Source: Ceratodon purpureus
Lineage: Eukaryota > Streptophyta > Bryopsida > Pseudoditrichales > Ditrichaceae
DNA length: 64,000 bases
Assembly: GCA_014871385.1 (NCBI GenBank)
Contig: CM026429.1
Location: forward strand, 6,235,080-6,299,079
Reading direction: 5' to 3'
Within the stretch, counting starts at the first letter, position 1, and every line of letters starts with the position of its first letter. The position numbers and the translations under genes were made by a program. Below, in pieces: positions 24,437 to 35,295 of the stretch. The notes beneath the pieces were generated by a model. The model did not search any database. It saw nothing but the letters and a program-made list of their open reading frames with translations, and had not been told where the DNA came from.

Positions 24437-26403
24437 TATGAGGAGACCCACTCGCAAGTGTAGAGGGAATTCCATGCAGCCTCACGATGGAGCAGATGCA
24501 GTGGGCCCAGAGATGTTGGAAACAGGCCCCAGCGATGTTGGAGACGGCACTGTTTCTATTGGCAGGGGAGACATTGGCAGCGATGAATTCCAAGAGCCGA
24601 TTATGTTGGATGGAATTCCGGAAGATCTTCAACAACGAATGTATGCTGTGGCGCCCATGCTTAAAGGCCGTGAGGGTGTCTATGACGAGCGATTCTTCAC
24701 CCTTGTTTGTGGACTTTGTAACCATGGTGTTGAGGTAGACCAAGTCCAGACGGTGGCAGCTGTTTCTGACGCCGAAATTCTCACAAAGTGGTCGCCTTCA
24801 TCAGACAAGTACAGGTTTGCAATCGACAACTGTGTTGACCAGGACCAAGCCGCACAATTCTGTGAGCACTACAGGCTTGTCTATGGAGGCCACCCGACCA
24901 ACAGTTCCTTTTCTATGAGGTTTTTACGGGCTTGCTATGCGACATTTGTGCACAATGTCAAGGTTGATTGGGTGGCAGAGGCTGTGAAGAGGCACAAGAT
25001 TCGAATGTCCACTAAGTCCCTAAACCGCCACAAATTGGGCCCTGTGGCGATGCGGGAGCAACTGGCCTCCTTGTGCGCCGTCGTTGCTGCCAACAAAGCG
25101 GCAACTTTGGAGTTCAGGAGGAGCTCCTCTAAACGACCTAAATTGCCTAAGTTGCAGAGAGATCAGGCTATACGCGAGGTAGAGACAGCCTTGAGAGATA
25201 GTTACAAGCTTCAGGAAGAAGCAATGGCTGTCCAAGACGATCTGCTGCAGACTGTGATTAAGTTGAAACAAGGACTTCTCTCCAATGGCGAATAGATGAG
25301 TGCGATTCAAGAGGAGTATAATGAAGCTTATGCAGTGGCAAATGAGCTGAAACTAAGAGGTACCAACCAGCTGTCCGCTCAGAAGTGGCGTGAGGGAAAG
25401 GATTTATTGGAGAGGCTCATTGAAATGTCAGATTCGCAACAGAAGACGGAGGAATCCATACTAGTCATTGAGACTAGCAAGTTGCCAGAGGCTGCCAATG
25501 CAGTTGAGCAAGCAGCTCGTGCCATTGCTGCCAACAAGGAGAAGTTGCTGAGCCTTCAGAATTTCACCTTGATGCTGCAAACAAGAGCTCCATTTCTGTA
25601 TCCAACAGGGACGTCATTGCCTGAGTTGCCAACAGAGTCAAAGTTGAGACTGTGCGCAGGATGTGGGCAACATGGATTTGTAGCGTGTGCTATTGTTGTC
25701 GGTTCTTGTGGGTGTGGATTTCATCCAACGTGCATTGCAGTGTTGCTACAGTTCAAGCGACCCACTTGTCCACGCTGTTGTACGTCCTTCACTGGGGCTT
25801 GGATGGCTCAGTTTGGGCTCCCTCTTACACCAGAGATGGAGGAGGATGTCTCCACCGTGAAGAAGAGTTTGGAGGCAACAGCTGGTGGAAGTTCAAGTTC
25901 GTGTAAGTCACACTTACTACTCCTTGGTATGCCATGTAGAGTATTTGCATTCTTTGTAGAAATGGCGGCTTCTTGCAATTATTGGCTAACAGTTTTGTTT
26001 TCTCACTGGTACAAGGAAAGTGGACGCGTTTCAAAAGGAGTTGGATCTGAAGACTTCAGAACTCCAGCAGTTTGCATCTGCACTACAGGAGAAGAAGGTA
26101 GCTCACACTCGTTTGCAAGCTCAGATTTTGGCGTTGGAAACAGAGGATGAGCGGCTGAATTCCATGAAGGATGATATGCGGAAAAGGAGCAGACAGTTTG
26201 CTACAGCCGGAGAGCTTAAAGAGAAGGCGGGTGTAGACAAGGAGCAACGGGAGATCAGCAAAGCGATTGCTGCAAACATCGCCACGTTGGAAGCAGCCCA
26301 AGAGGAAGCATTGAAGCTGGCATCAATCATAGAGCGCGACAGTTCAGCCATCCTATGTTCCCAAGAGCAGCTTCGCCAATTTGAATCGAAACGTGGACAG
26401 TAG
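24437..26403 (+). pseudogene. RING-type/coiled-coil protein, paralogue 2, with in-frame TAG
   Basis: Exon 1 runs from the ATG at 24437 (MRRPTRK) to 25902, and exon 2 from 26021 to 26403. The N-terminal domain matches paralogues 1 and 3 (IMLDGIPEDL, then FSMRFLRAC), though it lacks the WPPG block. The zinc site is CAGC, then CGCGFHPTC, then CPRC. An in-frame TAG at 25293-25295 cuts the protein after about 285 codons, and the frame continues without shift behind it. The final exon encodes a coiled coil that closely matches the one placed before the zinc site in paralogue 3 (QILALETEDERLN). The parts are thus in a different order. The stop codon sits at the start of the long inverted-repeat arm. 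Probably a decayed or rearranged copy. Confidence 0.65.
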
Positions 26404-27730
26404 AATGAAGCCAGGGACTCTAGAAATGAAGCACCAAACAATCATTTTTCTTTATGTAACTGTCTACACCTATTGTATGCTAGGACAGTCTACCAGTGTT
26501 TCAGTAGTTTTGTGTTTGGTACACTTGCTATGATCTTGGCCCTCGGGTGTTTCTTTACCTCTGACTGATGTAGGGTTTTCAGAGACTCTTTAGTATTTTA
26601 GCACCATTCTCGGATTTGGTACATATCATGGTCACATTTTACTTTGAACGTAGATGTCTTGCTTGAACTTCATGCTGGTTTCTGAAGCAATCTTGCAATT
26701 GAAAAAGCAAGCACGGTTTGAATTCACCTCCTGATCATTCTTTTCAATCATCGGCTTTATCACCTAGTTGTCATTTTTGTTTCGAAGTGCTCATACTGTT
26801 GAGAATTCAATAGTTCTTCATGTTATCTTGAATTTGAAATTACTATGTGTAGAATTTTGGAGGTTTAATCTAAACGTGGATGAATTGTAATAATGGACTT
26901 ATGAGAAAGTATATATTGAATACAGTTCTGATAAATCGTAGAGGATGTTGATGCAGAATTTATGTACATTAGCATGCTAAGGCACAAAATAAATGTTTGA
27001 AACTATTCGAAGAAAATTAGAAAGCTGGGACTTTTTACTTTCTAAACCCTAAAGCTGGGACTTTTTACTTTCTAGAACTTAAAATTTGCCAATAATAAGT
27101 AAAAGTGGAAAAGTAAAAGTAAAAGTTTATTTGCAAATCAAATTCCAGGTATGAGTGGAAATTGGCCTCTTGAGGATTTACACGACAGTTCTAAAGCTAA
27201 TGCACAATTACTAATTAATCAAGCAACATTTTACTTGGAATTAATCATTAATCAAGAAACATTATACTTTTGGTGAATTTTGGCATTGAGATCTTTTAGA
27301 AAGATATTTCAGAATTAGTACTGTTGGGAACTCCGGGAAGTTGAACTGTCCAGGGACTCTTAGATATAGTGAAATGTCAAGGGGCAAAACAATTTACTGA
27401 AGGCAGGCGGTGGCAACAAATTTGAATTTTTTAATTCTTTTAATTTTTTCTGTATTTTTATCGACTCAATTTGGATATAAGTACAATCACAAACTTTGAA
27501 TCATCGATGAAAGCCTTGGTGGCTTGGTGATCCGAGGCTTCGGGTTTGAACTGTCGTGGCAACCCCAGGGTGCTAGTGCCGGGTTCGAATCCACCCTCCG
27601 ACACCCACCCCACCACGCTTTCCGATGCGCAGTTGATGGTGCAAATTTTCTTTTTTTTAATTTTTTTGTTTTACTAATTCTAAAAGATCTCTCTAAAAGA
27701 TCTCAATGCCAAAATTCACCTGCCACATAA
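26393..27730. repeat. Right arm of the long inverted repeat
   Basis: Reverse complement of 12931-14493, apart from one missing SINE-like copy. The stop codon of RING paralogue 2 lies inside its first bases, as the related GTGGACAGTAG sequence does beside paralogue 1. Confidence 0.8.
27447..27644 (+). mobile_element. tRNA-derived SINE-like copy 5
   Basis: Single plus-strand copy within the right arm, with A-box-like GGCTTGGTGATCCGAGG and B box GGTTCGAATCC. One of the two GGTTCGAA words is changed to GGTTTGAA. Confidence 0.6.
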
Positions 27731-27732
27731 GA

Positions 27733-27925
27733 TGTTTGAAATTACTATGTGTAGAATTTTGGAGGTTTAATCTAAACGTGGATGAATTGTAATAATGGAC
27801 TCATGAGAAAGTATATATTGAATACAGTTCTGATAAATCGTAGAGGATGTTGATGCAGAATTTATGTACATTAGCATGCTAAGGCACAAAATAAATGTTT
27901 GAAACTATTCGAAGAAAATTAGAAA
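27733..27925. repeat. Direct copy of 26833-27024
   Basis: About 195 bp, from GTTTGAAATTACTATGTGTA-like sequence to AACTATTCGAAGAAAATTAG, recur immediately after the right arm in the same orientation. This is a second layer of duplication. Confidence 0.7.
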
Positions 27926-28214
27926 ATTTTGAAGTCAGACGAGTCAGTAAAAATACAGAATCAGTTTTTACGATACTCATCACTTTAAATTTCAAGTCAA
28001 ACATGAATTTTACAACAACCTCCTACGCAGTAATTAATCTAAATAAATTGTTTTGCCCCTTAGAGATGTCACTAAATCCAAGAGTCCCTCGACAGTTGGA
28101 AACAAAGGCAGACTGTCATCGTTGGAAACAAAGGCAGACTAATTCAAGGCGCTGGAAACAAAGGCAGACTGATTTAAAGGCGGTGGAAACAAGAACGGTG
28201 GAACCGTGAGGCTC

Positions 28215-29173
28215 TGTCCCCAATAATGATAGTTTATATATATATTCTTTAAATGAAATTAAATTCAACTTAAAAATAATACAATATTTTATTGAAATGA
28301 TTTTATCAAATGATAACTAAGTCATTTCAATTAATGTTTAAAATTTGGTTTTTCAAATTCTCTATTTTTTCTACAGAGGGATCTAACACGTAAATTTTAG
28401 TTCCTACAAAAAGAGGGGATTTTATTAAACCTTCTACATCAAAAGTATTTCCAATCAAGATTAAATTTCAATCTTGTGGTAAATAAATTATAACACTCTA
28501 TTAAGTAATTAAAATTTAATATTCTTCTCTCACTAGAAACGCATTGAACTTCATCTTTAGTAAATATGAGTGGCAACGGTTCACTTAAAAACTTTAATGG
28601 AAAATTTAAAGATGGAGCACTTTGACTTTGGTAAGAAAAAATAAAAATAATTTCGGATTTTTGTTGAAAACATATTGAGTTTTGTTGATTATTATCTTGT
28701 AAAATTTCGCCTTCATGTTGTTTAGGATACCCCCAATTGCCTTGCATTATAATATGTTCATCATTTATTTCAAGATAAGAAAGTATCTCATGTGCAGAGG
28801 TGTCTATTGGCAATAAGAGAATTACATTCCAACGTGAAATTGAAGAAGTCCATCTTTTGAAATTTGTTCCAAATAAAGTATAATCATTCTTGGACCAATG
28901 CCGTCCATTAACTCCTTGGCGTGGTGTATCAAAAACAAATAAAGAATCATTTGAAAGAGCATAGGAAGTTATATTAAAGTTTCCAATTTTTGCAAAAATT
29001 TCAATGGACTTATTTAAAATAGGACTTTGAATTTTCTCATTCCATGTCCAAAAATTAGAAGAACTTGGAACCATTGATTGGTTCAATAAAAATTTATTTG
29101 ATTTGTAATGATCAGATATGAGTGGAGGAATGTATCTTTCATAATTAGGTAATTCTTTAATTTGTTTAGGTAA
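28215..29173. other. Captured AT-rich segment with a truncated ORF between 125-bp direct repeats
   Basis: The 125-bp sequence starting TCACTTTAAATTTCAAGTCA occurs at 27979 and again at 29174, both plus strand. Between them, after a few minisatellite units, lies an AT-rich segment. Its minus strand is open from 29173 to 28439 (244 codons) with no family that I recognise; stretches such as FNITSYALSNDSLFVFDT and GVNGRHWSKNDYTLFG look like real protein. The frame ends exactly at the repeat junction, so the 5' part of the source gene is missing. Base use is clearly unlike the neighbours. Origin (host, organelle, virus or other) is unknown. Confidence 0.5.
28439..29173 (-). pseudogene. Truncated hypothetical ORF in the captured segment
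   Basis: The segment encodes 244 residues with no stop. The first ATG in frame is at about 29074. I do not recognise the family. The protein is rich in Asn, Ser, Ile and Phe, as expected from AT-rich DNA. It contains no membrane segment or obvious catalytic motif. The abrupt 5' boundary at the direct repeat argues for a captured fragment, not a working gene. Confidence 0.35.
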
Positions 29174-29952
29174 TCACTTTAAATTTCAAGTCAAACATGA
29201 ATTTCACAACAACCTCCTACGCAGTAATTAATCTAAATAAATTGTTTTGCCCCTTAGAGATGTCACTAAATCCAAGAGTCCCTCGACAGTTCAACTTACC
29301 GGAGTTCCCAACAGTACTAATTCTAAAATATCTCTCTAAAAGATCTCAATGCCAAAATACTTTATGCTTCATCAGAATACTTGGGTAATCATTGTTGATG
29401 ATATATTGGATCAAAGGGGTGGATCAATGACCAGAAAAAACATAATAGACTGATTCAAGACTGATTAAGGTGGATGGAAACAAAGGCAGACTAATTCAAG
29501 GTGCTGGAAATAAAGGCAGACTGATTTAAAGGCGGTGGAAACAAAGGCTTACACCAAAGTATAATACTGTTCTATACAAGCCGTAAGAAAGGGGATGAAA
29601 GTCAACAGGCTACTCCCAGTACTATTCACCTAGTTGACAACGACTGCCCCACTAAGTCTACGGGGGTCATAGGACTGTCCCAAGCCGAGTCCATCTCGTT
29701 GGCGGCTGCGTTGTGCGCTTCCATCATCTAAATGTACCAGCCCCAATTTTTTAAGGTTCAAAACATGGCCTCTTTGTGGTACATCAACCATTCCCGCCAG
29801 ATTTAGTGTTGCTTTGCTCTGAACTGTGTCCACCATTGTTTCCACAGTTGTTTCAATCACCTGCTCTGCTTTAGACTTCTAGCTTGCTGCCGCTCCTTGT
29901 TGTCGATCTGGTTGCTGTAGCTTTGTTGTAATCGAGGTAAATAGTTTCCACC

Positions 29953-31979
29953 ATGCCTCCCTTGGGCAAGAGAACCCAACGTCCCAACAGAGGAAAAGCG
30001 GTTTTGCGAATTGAAGCAACTGATCGTGAGGCAATAGTTGTCAAGTCCGAGGTGCCATCACAGTGTCATACAGAGTCTACCTGGGAAGCGCCATTTGACT
30101 TAGAGGGGATTCCAACAGAGTTGAGAGAGAAGCTTGTCCTGGCTGCACCATGCTTGCTGGGTCGATCAGCTGCTGTCCACGACCAAGATTTCTTCCATAG
30201 AGTGGTAGGACTTTGCAAGGAAGGTTGTACGCCCAAAGAAGTCACGGAGAAGATGGTTCCAGCAAACACATATGAGGAGACTTGGCCGCCTGGGGAGGGT
30301 GCAAACAAGACGCGCTACTTGCTGGACCGGTGTAAAGACTCCAAAGCAAGGGACTTGTATCTGAGGATGTACCAACGAGTATATGGCGATGCTCCCGACA
30401 ACAAAGCATTCAGCCAAACTTTTCTACGCGCATGTGTGTATTACTACAGTGGTGGGCGAGACAGCAACGTCAACTGGGCTGCTGCAGCTGCAAAGGTGAA
30501 TCAAGAACGCCGAGCCCATGCTGCCAACAACCCACAGAAGCTGAGTCCTCCGGCGTTGAAGCAACAGATGGCGGGCATCATCTCGGCGGTGGCAACGTAT
30601 TATCATCACAATGGTGTTGACACCGGTGCTAGGAAAGTGGATGCATTGCTTAAGGAGTTGCAGTTGCAGACTTCAAAACTCCAGCAGTCTGCATCTGCGC
30701 TAGACAAGAATAAGTTAGCTCACCTCGGTTTGCATGCCCAGATATTGGCGTTGGAAACCGAGGATGAGCGGTTGAACTCTAAGAAGGAAGATCTGCGGAG
30801 AAGAAGCAAGAAGCATGCTACAGCCAGAGAGCTCCAAGAGAAGGCGGATGTAGACAAGGAGCAACGGGAGATCAGCAAAGCAATTGCTGCAAACAACGAT
30901 GCATTGGAGGCCGCCCAAGAGGAAGCAGCAACGCTGGCATCAACCTTAGAGCGCGACAGTTCAGCTTACCGGAGTTCCCAAGAGCAGCTGCGCCAACTCG
31001 AGAAGAATTGTGCATCTGAGAGAATTGCGCAGCATTCTATCAAGCCGAAACGCCCTGTTGGGAAGAATATGTCTGAAGCAGGCGTCCCTCTAAAAATTAA
31101 TCTTGACTCAGCGTGTAGATGCTGCAACTACCTCTTTGTTTCAAACTGTGCAGTGCCATATTCATGTGGTTGTTTGTTTCACCCTTGGTGCTTGTTTCCA
31201 GCGCTGATTTCGGGACGTGGCAATTGCCCTCTCTGCGGCAAACTCGGTGATGCAAGTTGGTTGGAATCATGGGGGTTTGATGGGCTGGAGCGCTCTGGTC
31301 CAGTCTCTCGTGACAGCAAAGGCAAATGTCTATCGAGTCCACCAGACTCTGGCTTTGTGAAGCGAATGAGAGAAGGTGCTGGCGATGCTCAAGGTCGACC
31401 AGCTCCAAAGGTGGCCAAAACGAAGGTCAAGGTAAAGGGTCCATCGCCTCAACCACCAATTTCTCCATTTATTCCAGCGTTCCCACGTCCCAAACCACTT
31501 GCTAGCCGACCCGCTGGCAGCATACACAGTGAAGTTGTCAATGTGGCCGTTGCAACCTTGGCGCATCACAGTAAGTTTTAGTGTTTTTTTGCTCCCTGCA
31601 TTTTTCAGAATTTTAGCCAAGGTTCTTTTTAGCTTAGTATCATGCTTACAATTTCAGTTATGATTTAATGTGCCGGAATTGTCCATGTGTTCGTTTGGAA
31701 CAGCGTTGTCTCTCTAAAGAAATAAGTACTAATGCTAGATGTGTTGCCCTCTAAACAGCAAAACAAAAGCTAGAAGAGTTCAAGAGGGGGCTCCAGGAAG
31801 GTACAAGCCTTGTTCGGGACGTTGAACCATGCCCAACAGCTGCAGAGGACGTGCCAAGCCGTTCTTCCAACAAGCCAAGTACTGGCAAGTTGCCACCAGC
31901 GCCACATTCCTCCCCAGTGTCACTGGATTTGTTGGTTGAGCAGAGCATATCGACCGTTGAGCAGAGCATATCGACCTAG
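29953..31979 (+). CDS. RING-type/coiled-coil protein, paralogue 3 (intact)
   Basis: Two exons, 29953-31570 and 31759-31979, join in phase (GTAAGT donor, AACAG acceptor) to give 612 aa. The start CCACCATGC is a good plant context. Order of parts: a basic N-terminus; the shared domain (FDLEGIPTEL, then WPPGEGANKTRY, then APDNKAFSQTFLRAC, about residues 45-180); a coiled coil (about 220-365); and a RING-like zinc site CRCC, then CGCLFHPWC, then CPLC (about 385-430). A proline-rich tail ends with a short repeat of VEQSIST. This is the only one of the three paralogues with a fully resolved, uninterrupted model. A ubiquitin-ligase role would be the default guess for a RING protein, but the C-for-H change in CGCLFH makes the class uncertain. 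Confidence 0.75.
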
Positions 31980-33102
31980 TGTTTAGTTCAAAGATGTTAG
32001 CGGCCGAGTTTTATTATCATGGCGTTAGTACCAAAGTGGTTGTAGTGTTTATAATAGCTAAGCCTGTACTCCATTCACTTCCTGGCCTTGTGCTGAACAT
32101 TTTGATGAAAAAAAAGTTGGCATTTTTTCACAACTTCATGACTTCATGGACGTTTCCACTTCCCCTTTGTTTCCACTCCATGGTCTTTCCACTTCACTCT
32201 TTTTCCACTTCGCTTGTTTCCACTTCACGCGTTACAATTCTACACTCTGTTTCCTCTTCCCGAGCTTACTGACGAATTCATTTAGTTCAGTCTCCATACT
32301 ATGCATTGGAGAATCTTTCAATGAAGGATTTGCGGTGTTCATATGTGCCTGGCTTGTATGATTGTGTTCTTTTATGTTACCCAATGAGGCACAGCCTAGT
32401 TTCTGTTGAATGAGTTTGCAGCTCAAGAATGATACTTTGGAGTTGTTGCTTCACTGCTTTAATCAGCCTTTTTTCCGAGGATAGGTGAACTCTAATTGGA
32501 CAAGATAAGCGACCAAAGGACCGATTCTAATCACCGTTGACATGCATGCAACTCGCATTGACGTCGTCTAGACGTTGCTAGCAGTTTATATTCTTTGTGT
32601 TGTATTTGCAGGTGGCGGCAACAAAGGCAGATTATTTTAAAGGCGGTGGCAACAAAGGCAGACTGAATTATATTCTCTGTGTTGTATTTGCAGTTTGTTC
32701 AGATTTCTTGAACACCTGATTCAAAGCGAGGCACATTACATCGTAATTTATGCCACCAATGAAGAAAATATTGAGGTTTGGTTAACTGTGTTGGGGTGAT
32801 CTGGTTTTTCTGAATTCGTGTGAACACTGATCGCACATTTTCGTGAACACTGAGAATGGTACAAATAAGCTAATAAAGAATATACAAATTGAAACATGGA
32901 TAATTGGGTAGAAAACAAACGTATATTTATGAAACCTCCACCATTTAGCTAGAATTCAACCATGGCTGAGCCATAGTTCCTATTCAGCTTGAGATGTATA
33001 CAAAACTACCTTTCCAGGTCTACATCCGTTTAACTGCCTCGCGTGTTTACAACGTGTCTACTTAAAAATACACCTGCGGCACTAGCCACTCTAAGCTCAA
33101 AA
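31980..33102. other. Intergenic, no gene seen
   Basis: It contains short runs of TTTCCACTTC words (32145-32225) and two GGCGGTGGCAACAAAGGCAG units (32610-32665), i.e. more TTNCCAMC motifs. No coding frame is convincing. Confidence 0.5.
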
Positions 33103-34574
33103 CTAGCTGGTAAGTGCTACTATCTCAAAAGTCCACGGTGGTAGAACTTGTGATACAGTGTTGGAACCTTCGTGTCTGCGGTTCACCTTGACGTCTGGAT
33201 ACCCAACTCGCTTGAGCACAAAGCGGAATTCCTCTGGAGCCACGTCGCCTAAGGTAATAGCAACCTCTCGACGAATATGTGATAACGGCCACCCTCGACC
33301 AACTTCAAACCGTGCCACTGGCAGTCCTTGAAAAAAACATGGAAGCACCACCATGTCTTCTTCCCGCACTTGGTCAATTAGTTCCCAAGTTACACCATCT
33401 TGCGCCAGACGCTCCCTCCCGTATTTAAAGTTCGAGTACAACACTGATCTTCCAACGTGGTACCTGTGCAATAAACACATACGAGAGCTTCACACAAGAG
33501 AGCTTCGGTCATAGCATGCAGAAATGGCATTACAATGGCAACAGCGGCAACAGTGGCAACAAGCATCAAACGATGACAACAGTGGCAACACACCTGAAAG
33601 TTACAGAAGGTAAGGATATTGTGCATCGCACAATATCCTTACCAAACACCACTTTGGTTTGCCAACCTGGATCCATCAGAGATGTGAACACTTCTTCCGA
33701 GGGATTCTCCACGATATACAACGTGGATGTTCGTCTCATAGTGTCTTCAGCTGCAGCAAAAAGGTCTACGAAGACATGTAGAGGAAGAAACCACTGGAGG
33801 TGGCCCATACGGCTCCCAGTGGTGGACTTTGTTACAGACTGAAAGTCTGCATACAGTTTAGCTCTAAATGCCGAGCACTAGTATGCATATCTGGGAGAGG
33901 CCACTCCGGATCACTGAATGGTGGCAACAGCAATGGCTCGACTGATCCATACAAAAGCCCTGGCGTAGGTGGAACATAGACAAGATTAGAAAAAAAGATG
34001 CCAACATCAAGCAGCTCCTTATACGACCGCCCATTGCGAGTTGCTTCACCAACATCGCTGTGCACAACCATGATCACTCCCAGTATGGAATCAGGGTCGA
34101 CCCAATCTTCAAAATACGACTGGTATAAAACTGTTCCCAACACCCAAAGCAAACACAAAATTAACGACTCCTCGTCATAAAGGGATGGCCACATGAGAAA
34201 ATTGATGGTTAGCTCAGAGTTAGTCGTGACTCACAATTGCATGGAACCCGATCCCGAGTAATCTGTGGATCCAGTAGCACCTGATGCCTGTGGTAGGCAT
34301 GCCTCACCAACACGGACTGCAGTTCCGGCTTGTTGGTGACAACCTTGCGATGATCTACCTTGAATTTAAAATCCCTTATCTGAGCCTTGTAGGTTCCCCT
34401 CATGTCATCGCCGCCATGGCGTCGCGCATCTCTAGCCCAAGCCCCAATACTCCCAGGATTCAGCCTCACCCATGACATCCGCTCATACCTCGTTGGAATC
34501 CATTCCCCATCGGCGTTGTGAGTGCTGTGAAGAACAACTGCAGCAACCTGCGAAGTTGGTCGGCGGTTCTCCAT
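33103..34574 (-). CDS. Hypothetical multi-exon gene at the right end of the composite element
   Basis: Open blocks on the minus strand look like exons: about 34574-34235 (first ATG, MENRRPTSQVAAVV), about 34190-33850, about 33830-33637 and 33469-33103. I could not join all phases, so the model is approximate. The last block, GLPVARFEVGRGWPLSHI and onward, has the feel of a ubiquitin-like beta-grasp, but this is weak. The first block is rich in basic and aromatic residues (RLNPGSIGAWARDARRHGG). The gene faces inward from the right end, as the transposase-like gene does from the left. A palindrome at 33609-33643 covers a likely splice donor. Family not recognised. Confidence 0.4.
33609..33643. 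repeat. Perfect 16-bp-arm hairpin covering a splice donor
   Basis: GGTAAGGATATTGTGC and its exact complement are separated by three bases. Because the arm begins with GGTAAG, the hairpin presents a donor-like sequence on both strands. The minus-strand one probably ends the exon that reads QTKVVFG. Confidence 0.7.
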
Positions 34575-35197
34575 ACTTCCAACTACCTCAAGAACTTTCG
34601 ATTCAAAGAATTTCGACACTGTTCCTCACTAGCAACAACATCACAGCAACAGTTGCAAGCTGATTCTTCCTAAACTCAAACAACCAATCATCCCACATTT
34701 CCCACCCAAAATCACCGTTGACCATCTATGGTCACATCAAGGTTCATCGAATTCCGGCGCCACTACCTGTCCCGACTCTCCAGCACGTGTGATGGTGTTG
34801 CCAACAAGGACATCCACTACGCGGCCCCAACACGTGTGTGGGTGTTGCCACCAAGGACAGCCAAGGCCCCAAAACCGAGGTACACCCCACTCCCAACAAG
34901 GACCCTCGATTATCTTTTTACTATCCAGCATTATCCAGGACCACCATCCGCGATTGGCTCCCACCCATTCAAAATCTGATGTCACCGCCTTATACTCCAC
35001 CATGGCAATCTGCATGTGGAATTTCTTGGCAATTTTTATTTTGACAAAATCCGGATATTCCAATTTCGGATTTGGGCATCCCAGGACCTCAAATTTTCTC
35101 TAATGACTACTTGGCGATTCAAAACACTTTAATTAACCTACCCGTAAATATTGACTTTATTCCAGATCTAGGATTAGACTGCAGTGGGCGGCAATAC

Positions 35198-35226
35198 CAC
35201 GTGGCCGATACGAGCACTATAAAATC
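35198..35226 (+). promoter_or_regulatory. G-box and TATA box of the HAYS1 gene
   Basis: CACGTG at 35198-35203 is followed by CTATAAAATC at 35217-35226, about 70 bp before the ATG at 35296. This is a standard plant core promoter with a bZIP/bHLH-type element. Confidence 0.6.
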
Positions 35227-35295
35227 AGAAGTTGAATCACTTCTATGGCTCTCTTTATGTCAGTTCTTGTTGCTAAACGGCCGTAGAATTCGAAT

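Larger units (their letters stand above)
7240..35105. mobile_element. Candidate ~27.9-kb composite element inserted between divergent promoters of the outer element
   Basis: The 15-mer CATTAGAGAAAATTT at 7240-7254 recurs in inverse orientation at 35091-35105. Outside these ends the DNA belongs to the outer element: a TATA-like promoter of the minus-strand ParB/methyltransferase-like gene at 7214-7226 and the TATA/G-box promoter of the HAYS gene at 35198-35226. Inside lie a transposase-like gene, three RING-type paralogues and a hypothetical gene, with TTNCCAMC words scattered throughout. Similar subterminal blocks (CAACACGTGTGTG followed by GTTGCCACCAA) occur near 7745-7775 and 34820-34860. 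I see no clear target-site duplication, and a 15-bp match alone could be chance, so the exact ends and the idea of a single element are inference. Confidence 0.5.

Noticed and set aside
25293..25295. Programmed stop-codon readthrough
   Set aside because: No conserved context is shared with the other in-frame stops in the window; simple nonsense mutation is the more economical reading.
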